A DNA stretch of 64,000 bases, from positions 62,001 to 126,000 of the forward strand of contig DASPNR010000023.1 in the NCBI GenBank assembly GCA_035626395.1, in the 5' to 3' direction. Shown here piece by piece: positions 27,705 through 43,620 of this stretch. The DNA is from Candidatus Limnocylindrales bacterium (GTDB lineage: Bacteria > Desulfobacterota > Binatia > UBA1149 > CAITLU01). Within the stretch, counting starts at the first letter, position 1. The number at the start of each line of letters is the position of its first letter. Below the pieces are notes generated by a model. The model had not been told where the DNA came from and searched no databases. It was given only the letters and a program-made list of their open reading frames with translations. A program made the translations under genes and the position numbers.

Positions 27705-28562
27705 TCAGGGCGCCGGCGGTGTGGCGGGAGCCGCAGCCGGCTCCTTCTGCTGGAGGTGCGGCGGCACCGGAGGAAGGTCGCCGCGATCCTCGACCGGCGG
27801 GACCGGCGGCCAGGTGGCGATGACGAGGCCTTCGGCATCACCGGCCTGCAGCTGCATCGCCCGCCGTTCGTCGACGGCCGCGTTGAGCGTGCGGGCACCG
27901 ATCTCGTTGAACAGCTCGAGCTGCGCGGCCGAGCGGTCGCTCTTGCTCAGCGCCAGCATGCGGTGGCCGCCGCCGTCGTAGACGGAAACCTGCGGCGACG
28001 ATGCCGCATCCGTGTCGATCGCGAGGAAGTCGTAGCCTGCGTGGTTGCCCAGGCGCAGCGAAAGATCGCCGCGCTCATCCGATACCAGATGGGCGATCCT
28101 GTGCTGAGTCTTGCCGAAGATCGTCAGCTCGCCGCCGCCGTGCTGGCTGCGGCCGAGGTGCAGGAACTGCTGTCCGGTCGCATCGCTCAACGTCAGCTGC
28201 GCCGCGCCATCGGCGCTGCCTCCGAGGCGCACCGTGCGCTTGTCCGAGCCCGTCCACGTTTCGACGAAGCCGTGGCCCTCGGGCGTCGTCCCCATCGCGG
28301 CGATGTATTTGCGCTCGTCCTTGCCGACGACTTCGAAGCGATGCGCGCGTATCACCTCGGCCACCGGCGGAAGCACGGACTCGGTTCCGGCAGCATCCCA
28401 GTCCACCGGCGGCGCCTGCGGCTGGCCCACCGCTTCGCCCAGCAGCAGCGCCGAAAGCGCGACGATGCCGACGGCGCCGAGCGCGCTCTGCATCGCGGTC
28501 ACCTTGCGCCGCAGCCTGCGGCAGTCGTGCTCGAGCCTCGAAAGGCGCTCCTCGGTCGTCAT
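27705..28562 (-). CDS. Membrane-anchored beta-repeat protein, paralogue 3 of 3
   Basis: This is a 285-residue protein. A coiled coil (RLSRLEHDCRRLRRKV) precedes a membrane helix (about residues 25-45), a Pro-rich spacer and the AHRFEVVGK joint. Five to six beta repeats of 22-24 residues follow (for example ELTIFGKTQHRIAHLV, QVSVYDGGGHRMLAL), then a Pro/Ala/Gln tail. ATG at 28562 has GGAGGA upstream. It lies 24 bp after the HTTM pair on the same strand, so this copy belongs to the HTTM operon rather than to a GT-C-like gene, although it is also convergent with paralogue 4 of that family. The function is unknown; periplasmic exposure is inferred. Confidence 0.8.
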   Translation of the reverse strand: MTTEERLSRLEHDCRRLRRKVTAMQSALGAVGIVALSALLLGEAVGQPQAPPVDWDAAGTESVLPPVAEVIRAHRFEVVGKDERKYIAAMGTTPEGHGFVETWTGSDKRTVRLGGSADGAAQLTLSDATGQQFLHLGRSQHGGGELTIFGKTQHRIAHLVSDERGDLSLRLGNHAGYDFLAIDTDAASSPQVSVYDGGGHRMLALSKSDRSAAQLELFNEIGARTLNAAVDERRAMQLQAGDAEGLVIATWPPVPPVEDRGDLPPVPPHLQQKEPAAAPATPPAP

Positions 28563-28586
28563 GTTCGTGGTCCTCCTCGAAGACTC

Positions 28587-30134
28587 TTAGCCAAAACAGT
28601 CGTGCGTCCACAATACGCGCCGCTCGTACTCGCTGGCTGGATGATCGGCCGGCTGCGCCTGCGTCGGCCGCGTCATGTGCAGGATGCGCAGCGAGCGCAG
28701 CGACTGCCCGCCGGAGTGCGTGCGATTCCACTCGCGGCACAGGTAGCGCGCGTAGTACTGGAACGGCCCTGCCTCATCGGGCACCAGCATCATCGTGGCG
28801 AACATGGCCTGCCAGTGGATGTTGGGAAGGCGATCGGCGATGCGCTGCGGCTTCTCGTACGTGAGCGGCCGCGCCCGCGCCTGTTCGAGCGAGGGAAGCC
28901 TCCCGCCGTTGGCGAGCAGGTCGATGGTGGTGCCGTCGGCCAGGTCCCCGGGGATGACGAACCAGCCGGTGGCGGCGATGTCCGTGAACATTCCCCACTG
29001 CTGCCACAGGAACAGCACCGACCCGAGCTCGGCCAGACCACGTGGAGGCTCGTAGTCGCGGTCGTACCAGAAGCCGATGTTCCACGCGGCGGTGTACACG
29101 ATCAGCCATGCAGCGAAGATCTCGCCGGCAACCCGCGCGGCGCCCCCTGCGATGCTGCGCGCGCCGCCGGCGCCATCGACGCCGCGCGCCTGCGTCCGTC
29201 GCAGCCGCGGCACCACTGCCGCCTGCCAGCGCTCGCGCAGCATCGACAGCCGCGTCGAGCCCCGCAGCCGCTGCTCGAGGCGGTCCCAGAACGCCCCGGG
29301 CACCAGCGGCAGCAGCGCCACCGCCGTGGCCGCTGGAAAGAAGCCCACGCGCATGGTCACGAAGATGCCGGCCAGCATCGCCCACAATGCGACGAGGACG
29401 GCCACACGGATCCGCCACCACGGAGCGAACATCGCCAAGGCGCCGCCCGCCTCCAGCGCCAGCACGCCGTGGCTGAGCAGACGGACAAGGGACGGCTGGC
29501 GCTGCAGCCAGTGCCCGAGCGGACGCGTGTGGAACTCGTGGTCGAGCGCGGTGGCCAGGCCCTCGCCGCGCAGCCAGAACGGCGTGGCCAGCTTGGCGGC
29601 TCCTGCAATGAAGAGCACGAGCGCGACCTGCAGCTGCAGCCCGATGGCGGCGATGCTCATGCAGCGCTTCTCTTCCCTCGGCTGGGCCGCAGCCGCCGCA
29701 TCCAGCGACCAGCGCGCGCCGAGCGGAAGCAGGATCCCCCACAGCATCAGCAGGCGCATGAGTACGTCGGCGCCGTAGACGAGGAAGGGATTGCGCAGGT
29801 GCAGCGACAGCGCGAGCAGCCAGCAAACGCCGGTGGCGATGCGCGTGTGCCAGCCGGCCAGCATCGCTAGCAGCGCCGCCGCGTGAACGGCGAACAGGAC
29901 CAGCTGAGACGCGGCGTTGCCGCCGTACAGATGCAGCGACACCGCCAGCTCGTGACGGCCGTCGAACCACGCCAGCACGTCGTGCCGCGCCAGCGTGCCG
30001 TAGTCGGTGTAGTGCACGGACAGGTCGCGCGCGCGCACGACAAGATCACACAGCGCCACCAGCGCAAGACCGATGCGCAGCGCCGCCAGCGAGCGCAGGT
30101 CGAGACCGAACATCCTGAGGAGGAGCTCCTTCAC
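28587..30134 (-). CDS. HTTM-domain membrane protein (gamma-carboxylase-like), second of a tandem pair
   Basis: This is a 515-residue protein of the HTTM family, the bacterial relatives of vitamin K-dependent gamma-glutamyl carboxylase. Helices run through residues ~10-360. They include LSLHLRNPFLVYGADVLMR, a loop-helix typical of the family, and a long extracytoplasmic tail ends in RRVLWTHDCF. The start is placed at GTG 30134 because it overlaps the upstream stop as GTGA; ATG at 30113 is an alternative with a closer CAGG. The protein is clearly paralogous to its upstream neighbour in order and motifs (WGMF-D, GWF-PG, LCREWNR). Whether it carboxylates glutamate is unknown; many bacterial HTTM proteins have other or unknown activities. 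Confidence 0.8.
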   Translation of the reverse strand: MKELLLRMFGLDLRSLAALRIGLALVALCDLVVRARDLSVHYTDYGTLARHDVLAWFDGRHELAVSLHLYGGNAASQLVLFAVHAAALLAMLAGWHTRIATGVCWLLALSLHLRNPFLVYGADVLMRLLMLWGILLPLGARWSLDAAAAAQPREEKRCMSIAAIGLQLQVALVLFIAGAAKLATPFWLRGEGLATALDHEFHTRPLGHWLQRQPSLVRLLSHGVLALEAGGALAMFAPWWRIRVAVLVALWAMLAGIFVTMRVGFFPAATAVALLPLVPGAFWDRLEQRLRGSTRLSMLRERWQAAVVPRLRRTQARGVDGAGGARSIAGGAARVAGEIFAAWLIVYTAAWNIGFWYDRDYEPPRGLAELGSVLFLWQQWGMFTDIAATGWFVIPGDLADGTTIDLLANGGRLPSLEQARARPLTYEKPQRIADRLPNIHWQAMFATMMLVPDEAGPFQYYARYLCREWNRTHSGGQSLRSLRILHMTRPTQAQPADHPASEYERRVLWTHDCFG

Positions 30135-31630
30135 TGGAAGCAATCGTGCGTCCACAGCAGCGTACGCTCGTAGTCCGCCATCACCGGCCGCCGCTGCAGA
30201 TGCGCGCCCACGTCCCGGCCCACGAACACGATTTCGAATCCGAGCAGCTGTTCCGGTCCCGGCCGGCCGCGATTCCATTCGCGGCACAGGTAGCGGCCGT
30301 AGTGCAGGAAATGGCCGTCCTGGTGCGAGAACTGGCGAAGGATCTTGAACAGCGCCAGCCAGTGCGTGTCGCGATAACGGCTGCGTACGTCGGCGGGGCG
30401 GCCCTGAGTCTCCGCGGCGGCAAGCGCGTCTTCCAACGCCGGCACGGGCCCGCCTGCCGCCAGCAGGTCCACCCTGCGTCCGTCGGCGAGCGTGCCGGGG
30501 GCGGTGAACCATCCGGTGCGCGTGAAGTCGGAGAACATCCCCCAGGACTGGCGCATCATCGCGGCGCGCCCGAACCATGCGACGGCGGCGGGCGGCTCGT
30601 AGGCCTCGCCGCTGCGCCACAGACCGATGTTCCAGATGACGAGGTAGACCATGGCGAAGGCGGCTACCGCTTGGGTTGCCCACTCGCCGGCCGTGCGAGC
30701 CGGCGCAGCATCAACCGCAGGCCTCGCCTGCTGGGGCGCGCCCGTTGCGCTGCCGCCAGCGAACGACGGCAGCCTGCGCTCCACGACGTCCCAAGCGCTC
30801 GGCGGCACGAACACCACCATGCCGGCGGCCGTCAGCGCGGGGAGCAGATGCACGTCGATGGTGGCGGTGATGCCGAGCAGCAGCGCCCACCACACCGCGA
30901 TCGCCACGAATCGAATCGCCGGCACGGGCAGCCACAGGAGGCTGCTGACGCCGAGCTCGACCACGAGCGTGGCATGCGACATCGCGCGCGTCAGCGCGGG
31001 AAAGTCCCGCACGATCCAGCCGAGCGGCCGCGTCGTCTCCTCCTGGTCCAGCGCGTAGGCCAGACCCAGCCCCTGCTGCCAGACGTCGGTGCCGAGCTTG
31101 GGCAGCCCGGCCATGAACAGGACCAGCCAGACCTGAAGCAGCAGTCCGGCGCACGCGATGGTCGAGCAGGCACGGTGCGTGGCATCGCCGGCGCGGGCAT
31201 CCAGCGACCACGCCCTGCCCGCCGGCACGAGCATGAGCCAGAACAGGAGCGATCGCAGAAGGATGTCGCCGCCGTAGGAGAGGTACGGATTGCGCACCGT
31301 CAGCGACAGCACCATCAGCCAGGCCACCACGGAGGCTGCCCGCGTCCGCCAGCCGAGCAGCAGCGCCAGGAGCGCGGCCGCGTGAAGCGAGAACAGGGCG
31401 ATCTGGCTCCACAGCGAGCCGCCGATTAGATGCAGCGAAATGGTCCAATCGTGGTACCCGCGAAACCACTGCAGCGCGTCGGTGCGCGTCAGCGTGCCGC
31501 GGTCGGTGAAATGGTCGGCGAGATCGGGAAGACGAAGAGCCAGGTCCAGCAGCCCGATGACGGCGACGGCCATTCGCAGGACCGCCAGGCCGCGCGCGTC
31601 GATCGAAAAGACCCTGGCCAGGATCAACAC
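30131..31630 (-). CDS. HTTM-domain membrane protein (gamma-carboxylase-like), first of a tandem pair
   Basis: This is an HTTM-family membrane protein of about 499 residues. It has the same plan as its downstream paralogue: FSIDARGLAVLRM at the first helix, LSLTVRNPYLSYGGDILLR, SWGMFSDFTRTGWF, YLCREWNRGR and the C-terminal RTLLWTHDCF. The start is uncertain. GTG at 31630 fits the beginning of homology; TTG at 31663 is an alternative, and no strong ribosome site is seen. The stop overlaps the next GTG by 4 nt. The last four or five residues (WTHDCF) are nearly identical in both copies, which suggests that the tail is functional. It is separated from the giant gene upstream by a hairpin terminator. 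Confidence 0.8.
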   Translation of the reverse strand: MLILARVFSIDARGLAVLRMAVAVIGLLDLALRLPDLADHFTDRGTLTRTDALQWFRGYHDWTISLHLIGGSLWSQIALFSLHAAALLALLLGWRTRAASVVAWLMVLSLTVRNPYLSYGGDILLRSLLFWLMLVPAGRAWSLDARAGDATHRACSTIACAGLLLQVWLVLFMAGLPKLGTDVWQQGLGLAYALDQEETTRPLGWIVRDFPALTRAMSHATLVVELGVSSLLWLPVPAIRFVAIAVWWALLLGITATIDVHLLPALTAAGMVVFVPPSAWDVVERRLPSFAGGSATGAPQQARPAVDAAPARTAGEWATQAVAAFAMVYLVIWNIGLWRSGEAYEPPAAVAWFGRAAMMRQSWGMFSDFTRTGWFTAPGTLADGRRVDLLAAGGPVPALEDALAAAETQGRPADVRSRYRDTHWLALFKILRQFSHQDGHFLHYGRYLCREWNRGRPGPEQLLGFEIVFVGRDVGAHLQRRPVMADYERTLLWTHDCFQ

Positions 31631-31697
31631 GCCGATTGCGCCATACGCGTAGCGGCCGTGCAAAACACCGCCGCTCGACAGCGGCCCGAAACGACGC

Positions 31698-31727
31698 GAC
31701 CCCTCCAGACGGCTGCCTGGAGGGGTC
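31698..31727. terminator. 11-bp perfect hairpin downstream of the giant Cys-rich gene
   Basis: GACCCCTCCAG (31698-31708) and CTGGAGGGGTC (31717-31727) pair without mismatch around an 8-nt loop. It lies 24 bp after the stop of the giant minus-strand gene and before the HTTM operon. Only a short T-run follows on the minus strand (GCGTCGTTTC), so termination may be factor-assisted. Confidence 0.6.
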
Positions 31728-31751
31728 GGTGTGACGAGCGTTTCGCTCCGA

Positions 31752-36899
<5,148 letters not shown>

Positions 36900-36963
36900 G
36901 CTAAAGCCTCTCGCTTCGAGAATGCGTTCAAGAGGATGGCCCCCTCGTCCCTCGCCGAAACAC

Positions 36964-36984
36964 AAAAATGATTTCCGCAACTGC
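36964..36984 (+). repeat. 21-nt direct repeat, copy A
   Basis: It begins AAAAATGAT and ends CCGCAACTGC. It matches copy B at 19 of 21 positions in the same orientation and lies 65 bp upstream of the giant gene's start. Confidence 0.55.
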
Positions 36985-37313
36985 ACGAAGCAGCGCACGC
37001 GCATCATTCCGATGGTTGCGGAACCCTCCCGATCACCCCGTTCTCGTATCCGATCCCGTCGCCGCCCCGCGCGGGAAACGAGAAAATTCTTCCGGGGTGC
37101 AGGGTTCTACATAAGGTTTTAGGAATACGTCAAGGGAAGCCGACAGGTGTGTGTGCGGGTAGAACGGGTCGGCGCGCCGTCTTCGCATTCCAATCGCCGG
37201 CCAGCGCAGCGCGTCATCATCGTCGGCATCGATTTTCCAACGACGCGGCATCGGTCGTCGCGTGACGCGATAACGGCTGTCGGAATGCAATCACGGTCAT
37301 CTTTGGCCCGGAA

Positions 37314-37330
37314 TGCCTCAGCCTGAGGCA
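37314..37330. promoter_or_regulatory. 17-bp dyad TGCCTCA-GCC-TGAGGCA
   Basis: The arms of 7 bp are perfect around a 3-nt spacer. It lies in the middle of the divergent intergenic region. A dimeric repressor could bind it; no regulator is identified. Confidence 0.35.
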
Positions 37331-37546
37331 CATTGACGACGTGCGCCGACCGCAAAGCACGCCCGGCAACGGGATTCGAGATGCCAGAAGCGCCACGACA
37401 TCGAACCCAGCGCCACCAACCATGCGCCGGCGGCGGCCGCTGCACGGTGGCGGCGGCACGTGCCGGCGCCGTCGCCGCAACACTGGCGGCCCGCAACAGC
37501 GGACGTCGGCGCGTGACAGAAACGGAAGGGCGCGGGCAGGTGCGGG

Positions 37547-37567
37547 AAAAATGACTCCCGCAACTGC
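37547..37567 (+). repeat. 21-nt direct repeat, copy B
   Basis: It begins AAAAATGAC and ends CCGCAACTGC. It differs from copy A at two positions and lies 137 bp upstream of imuA. Confidence 0.55.
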
Positions 37568-37644
37568 GGCCAACATTGATGTCCGACCCGCTCGCCAGGG
37601 CGGGAGGACGACTGCGTTGGGGTGGAGAGGACGGAAAGAAAACA

Positions 37645-37659
37645 CGAAACTTCGTTTCG
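37645..37659. promoter_or_regulatory. 15-bp dyad upstream of imuA, candidate LexA-type operator
   Basis: CGAAAC-TTC-GTTTCG is a perfect 6-3-6 dyad centred about 53 bp before the imuA start. imuA-imuB-dnaE2 cassettes are normally under LexA control, and LexA sites are dyads of this size whose sequence differs between phyla. The identity as a LexA box is inferred from position only. Confidence 0.4.
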
Positions 37660-37704
37660 CTTCTTGTTCGCCAAATTTCGCTCTGCTAGACCGAACGCGT
37701 CGTC

Positions 37705-38337
37705 ATGGAAGTGCTGGCTCCCGAGAACGCGATCGCCGAAGGTCACCGCGTCCCTTCCTTTTCTTCTTCGGAACAGCGTGCGGTCGCGTGGGACCTGCCC
37801 GAGCTGGCCGGGCGCCTGACCCAGATATGCGCCAGCGGCGCCGGAGCGGCGCTGACATCGTGCGCCGATCTGATCTGGAAGGCGCAGCAACGCGGCGAGC
37901 CTTGTGCCTGGGTCGGCGCGCAGGCCAGCAGCTTCTTTCCCCCGGACTTCGAATCCAGCGGCATCGACCTGGCCGCCCTTCCCTTCATCCGTACGCCCGA
38001 TGCGGCTGCGGCCGCACGCGCCGCCGACAAGCTGCTGCGCTCGGGCGCCTTTGGCCTGGTCCTTCTCGATCTCGGCTCTCGTCCGTCGATTCCCTCGCCT
38101 CTTCTTGCCAGGCTCCTGGCCCTGGCGCGCAAGCATGACGCCGCCGTCATCCTGCTGCTCGAGAACGGTGCCGAATCTCCTTCGCTGGCGCCCATCGTGT
38201 CGCTGCGCGTGACGACGTCGCGGCGGCGCTCCGCGCCGGACCGGTTCGTGTGCACCATCGAGGCAGTCAAGGACAAGAGTCGCGGACCGGGCTGGGCCCA
38301 CCAGGAGACCTTCCGTGGACCGCCTGGCCTGCGTTGA
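37705..38337 (+). CDS. imuA: ImuA, RecA-like mutagenesis accessory protein
   Basis: This is a 210-residue protein of the ImuA family (RecA/SulA-like), somewhat short for the family. No Walker A loop is visible, as is common in ImuA. The segment PCAWVGAQASSFFPPDFESS followed by GIDLAALPFIR aligns with the RecA-like core strand and the usual GIDLxRLLVVR motif. GAFGLVLLDLG is the next core strand. It is thought to help recruit the ImuB-DnaE2 translesion complex. The assignment rests strongly on the order imuA-imuB-dnaE2. The reading frame overlaps imuB by 23 nt, which implies coupled translation. A perfect 15-bp dyad lies about 50 bp upstream. No strong Shine-Dalgarno sequence precedes the ATG. 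Confidence 0.82.
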   Translation: MEVLAPENAIAEGHRVPSFSSSEQRAVAWDLPELAGRLTQICASGAGAALTSCADLIWKAQQRGEPCAWVGAQASSFFPPDFESSGIDLAALPFIRTPDAAAAARAADKLLRSGAFGLVLLDLGSRPSIPSPLLARLLALARKHDAAVILLLENGAESPSLAPIVSLRVTTSRRRSAPDRFVCTIEAVKDKSRGPGWAHQETFRGPPGLR

Positions 38338-39871
38338 CCTGCCCTCGCTGCCGCTTCAGCTCCTGCTCGCCGAGCATCCGCAGTGGAAGACCCTGCCAGC
38401 CTGCGTCGTCGACAAGGACGATCCGCAAGGCGTGCTGCTGTGGCTGAACGAGAAAGCCTGGCGCATGCGGCTGCGGCCGGGCATGCGCTACGGCGCGGCG
38501 TTGTCGCTGGCGCGCACGCTGCGCGCAGGCGTCGTCGCTCCCGGCACCATCGAATCCGCACGCCAGCGCATGCTGGCGAGGCTTCGCGAGCTGTCACCGC
38601 ACGTGCAGGCGTCGCGGGAGGAAGCCGGCACGTTCTGGCTGGACGCTTCGGGGATGACGCGACTGTACGGCGAGATGCCGGCGTGGTCGCGTGCGGTCGC
38701 TGGCGCGGTTGCCGGCGAAGGCTTTCGCGGCAGCGTCGTCACGGGCTTCACCCGCTTCGGCACCTACGCGCTGGCCAAGAGCGCATGCTCCGCCATCGAC
38801 CTGGCCTCGCCCGAAGAGGAGCGCGCGGCGGTCGCGCGCGTGCCGCTGGAGAGGCTCGGCATCTCGCCCGAGCTGCGCGACATGATGACGCGCCTCGGCG
38901 TTCGCACCGTCGGTGATTTCCTCGACCTGCCGGGCGCAGGCATCCGCCGCCGTTTCGGCGCCGAGGCATGGCTGCTGCACGAGCGCGCATGCGGCCGCGC
39001 CTGGGACCCGCTCCAGCCCGATCCGGAAGAGGAGCCTTGGCTGCAGAGCCTGCTGCTGGACGAGCCCGTCGCCAATACGAGCATCCTGCTGTTTCTCGTG
39101 CGCAAGCTGCTCGCGCCGCTGCTGGCGCGGCTGGCGACCAAGGCACAGGGAGTCGCGGCCGTGTCGGTGGCGCTGCATCCGAGCTTGCGGCGCGCGGAGG
39201 CGCGGTCCGACGATGCCGGCTCCGAGAAAAAGGGACGTTCCGAGCCGACGCCCACGGCCGCGTCGTGCGTCGTGCGCATCCAGGCCGCCGAGCCCACGCT
39301 CGAGGAGGCCGTCCTGCTCGACCTGGTTCGCCTGCGTCTCGAGCAGACACGCCTGCAGCGGGGCGTGCTGGAGATCGAGGTCGCAGTGGAAGCCGCGCCC
39401 GCGACCACCGATCAGCTCCGCATGTTCCAGAGCGCCACGCGCCGCGATCTCAAGGCGGGGCAGCGAGCGCTGGCGCGGCTTCGCGCCGAGCTCGGGGACG
39501 ATGCCGTCGTGTACGCGCGGCCGCGCGAGGGACATCTTCCCGAAGGCAGCTTCACGTGGGAGCCGGCGCTCGAGCTGAAGGCCGCGGCGCCGCGCGTGGT
39601 GCGCGTGCGGCCGTTGGTGCGGCGCATGCACAGCAGGCCGCAGATGCTGCCGCCGCGCCCACTGCGCGACCGCGACGACAGCTGGAGCACGGAGACGGCC
39701 GGCCTCGGCCGCATCGAGAGCATGGTCGGTCCCTTCATCGTCTCGGGCGGCTGGTGGCGGCGCGAAGTGCACCGCGAGTACCACTACGCCCGCACCGACA
39801 GCGGCGCGATCCTCTGGGTCTACCACGACCGCAAACGGAGGAGGTGGTTTCTGCATGGGAGGGTCGAATGA
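38315..39871 (+). CDS. imuB: ImuB, Y-family DNA polymerase-like protein of the mutasome
   Basis: This is a 518-residue DinB/Y-family-like protein. The N-terminal VDLPSLPLQLLL keeps the first palm acidic residue. Where active Y polymerases have the SIDExxLD motif, this protein has EEAGTFWLDASG. A helix-hairpin-helix (MTRLGVRTVGDFLDLPG) and a little-finger region follow. ImuB proteins are regarded as catalytically inactive hubs that link DnaE2 to the beta clamp. The C-terminal ~100 residues (REVHREYHYARTDSG, then ILWVYHDRKRRRWFLHGRVE) are a conserved ImuB tail. GTG at 38315 starts inside imuA. Its stop overlaps a tiny ORF as ATGA, and the last eight codons are duplicated 71 bp downstream. Confidence 0.92.
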   Translation: MDRLACVDLPSLPLQLLLAEHPQWKTLPACVVDKDDPQGVLLWLNEKAWRMRLRPGMRYGAALSLARTLRAGVVAPGTIESARQRMLARLRELSPHVQASREEAGTFWLDASGMTRLYGEMPAWSRAVAGAVAGEGFRGSVVTGFTRFGTYALAKSACSAIDLASPEEERAAVARVPLERLGISPELRDMMTRLGVRTVGDFLDLPGAGIRRRFGAEAWLLHERACGRAWDPLQPDPEEEPWLQSLLLDEPVANTSILLFLVRKLLAPLLARLATKAQGVAAVSVALHPSLRRAEARSDDAGSEKKGRSEPTPTAASCVVRIQAAEPTLEEAVLLDLVRLRLEQTRLQRGVLEIEVAVEAAPATTDQLRMFQSATRRDLKAGQRALARLRAELGDDAVVYARPREGHLPEGSFTWEPALELKAAAPRVVRVRPLVRRMHSRPQMLPPRPLRDRDDSWSTETAGLGRIESMVGPFIVSGGWWRREVHREYHYARTDSGAILWVYHDRKRRRWFLHGRVE

Positions 39872-39950
39872 GCTGCCGCGACGAACTGAGCTCGCCGCTC
39901 GCCAGCTCGCGGCTCGGGTTCCTGCATGGACGAGTCGAATGAGCTGCCGC
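39846..39950 (+). repeat. Direct duplication of the imuB 3' end, 71-bp period
   Basis: Copy 1 (39846-39879) and copy 2 (39917-39950) match at 30 of 34 positions. Both encode FLHGRVE-stop and then ATGAGCTGCCGC. All four differences are in third or synonymous positions: TTT/TTC, GGG/GGA, and two changes in AGG/CGA. Confidence 0.8.
39868..39942 (+). CDS. Tiny ORF between imuB and dnaE2 (24 aa), ends like ImuB
   Basis: The ATG overlaps the imuB stop as ATGA. The 24-residue product ends in LGFLHGRVE, the same seven final residues as ImuB, and its stop overlaps the next small ORF in the same way. No family is recognised. It may be a by-product of the 71-bp duplication rather than a gene, although the synonymous-only divergence is notable. 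Confidence 0.25.
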   Translation: MSCRDELSSPLASSRLGFLHGRVE

Positions 39951-40067
39951 TGCCACTTCTTGCGCGTCCGCGGGCGTGTCTCCGGCGGACCCTGCGGTTC
40001 CTCCGCCCTGCGTCCGCCGGGGACATGCCCGTGGACGCGCCCTCTTCGCCCGTGTGACGGAGCGTAG
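39939..40067 (+). CDS. Tiny ORF before dnaE2 (42 aa)
   Basis: It starts in a 4-nt overlap with the previous tiny ORF and stops 3 nt before the dnaE2 GTG. Translation from imuB could therefore pass through both tiny ORFs into dnaE2. The peptide begins MSCRCHFLRVRGRV, is Arg/Pro/Cys-rich and matches nothing recognised. It may serve only as a coupling leader. Confidence 0.22.
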   Translation: MSCRCHFLRVRGRVSGGPCGSSALRPPGTCPWTRPLRPCDGA

Positions 40068-40070
40068 CTC

Positions 40071-43169
<3,099 letters not shown>

Positions 43170-43266
43170 GGTTCGGTTTCTGCACGCGAACGATGCCGCC
43201 GGCGGCCGGCCGCGTCGCGAGCGATGCGCGAGGCCACCTCGCCTGGCGCCGGCGGCGACGGCGGCC

Positions 43267-43620
43267 TCAGTCGAAGACGTCGCCGAGCATCTCGACCCAG
43301 CTCTTCTTGCGCCGCGGGTAGCGGCGGTAATGATCGTCGTCGTGGTCGCGGTACGGACGATCGCGATAGGGCGGCTCGCCGTAGGCGGCGTCCGCGTAAG
43401 GACGCCCCCTGTCGGGTCGATCCTCGTAGCGCTGCGGCTCCGGCGCGCGCTCGGGCCGGCGCGCTTCGAGCTCGTCGAGCTCGCGCGTCGCGCGCGCGAT
43501 CAGCTTCTCGAGCTCGCCGCGATCCAGCCAGATTCCTCGGCAGCTGGGGCAGGCATCGACGACGATGCCGTCGCGGTCGCGCTCGTCCAGGACGGCGGTG
43601 TTGCAGCGTGGACAGTTCAT
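43267..43620 (-). CDS. Zinc-ribbon (zf-TFIIB type) protein with Arg/Tyr/Asp-rich tail
   Basis: This is a 117-residue protein. Residues 1-40 form a TFIIB-type zinc ribbon with CPRC near the N-terminus and CPSCRGIWLDRGELEKL, a very regular family motif. A helical stretch (ARATRELDELEARRP) and a low-complexity tail rich in Arg, Tyr, Asp and Pro follow. The C-terminus is KKSWVEMLGDVFD, which often ends these proteins. ATG at 43620 has GGAGGAG a few nt upstream. The role of this family is not established; nucleic-acid or protein binding is likely. It is convergent with dnaE2 but probably unrelated to it. Confidence 0.88.
   Translation of the reverse strand: MNCPRCNTAVLDERDRDGIVVDACPSCRGIWLDRGELEKLIARATRELDELEARRPERAPEPQRYEDRPDRGRPYADAAYGEPPYRDRPYRDHDDDHYRRYPRRKKSWVEMLGDVFD

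Larger units (their letters stand above)
36900..37704. other. 805-bp divergent intergenic region
   Basis: No convincing gene is seen on either strand; the short open frames have no ribosome site or homology. It holds a near-identical 21-nt direct repeat pair (36964-36984 and 37547-37567), a 17-bp dyad at 37314-37330 and a 15-bp dyad at 37645-37659. Both the giant surface gene and the imu operon must be promoted from here. The stretch is less GC-rich than the genes around it, notably near 37085-37130. A small RNA cannot be excluded. Confidence 0.6.

Noticed and set aside
43195..43206. 12-bp palindrome GCCGCC-GGCGGC after dnaE2
   Set aside because: There is no loop for an RNA hairpin and no T-tract. 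Short GC palindromes are expected at this composition.
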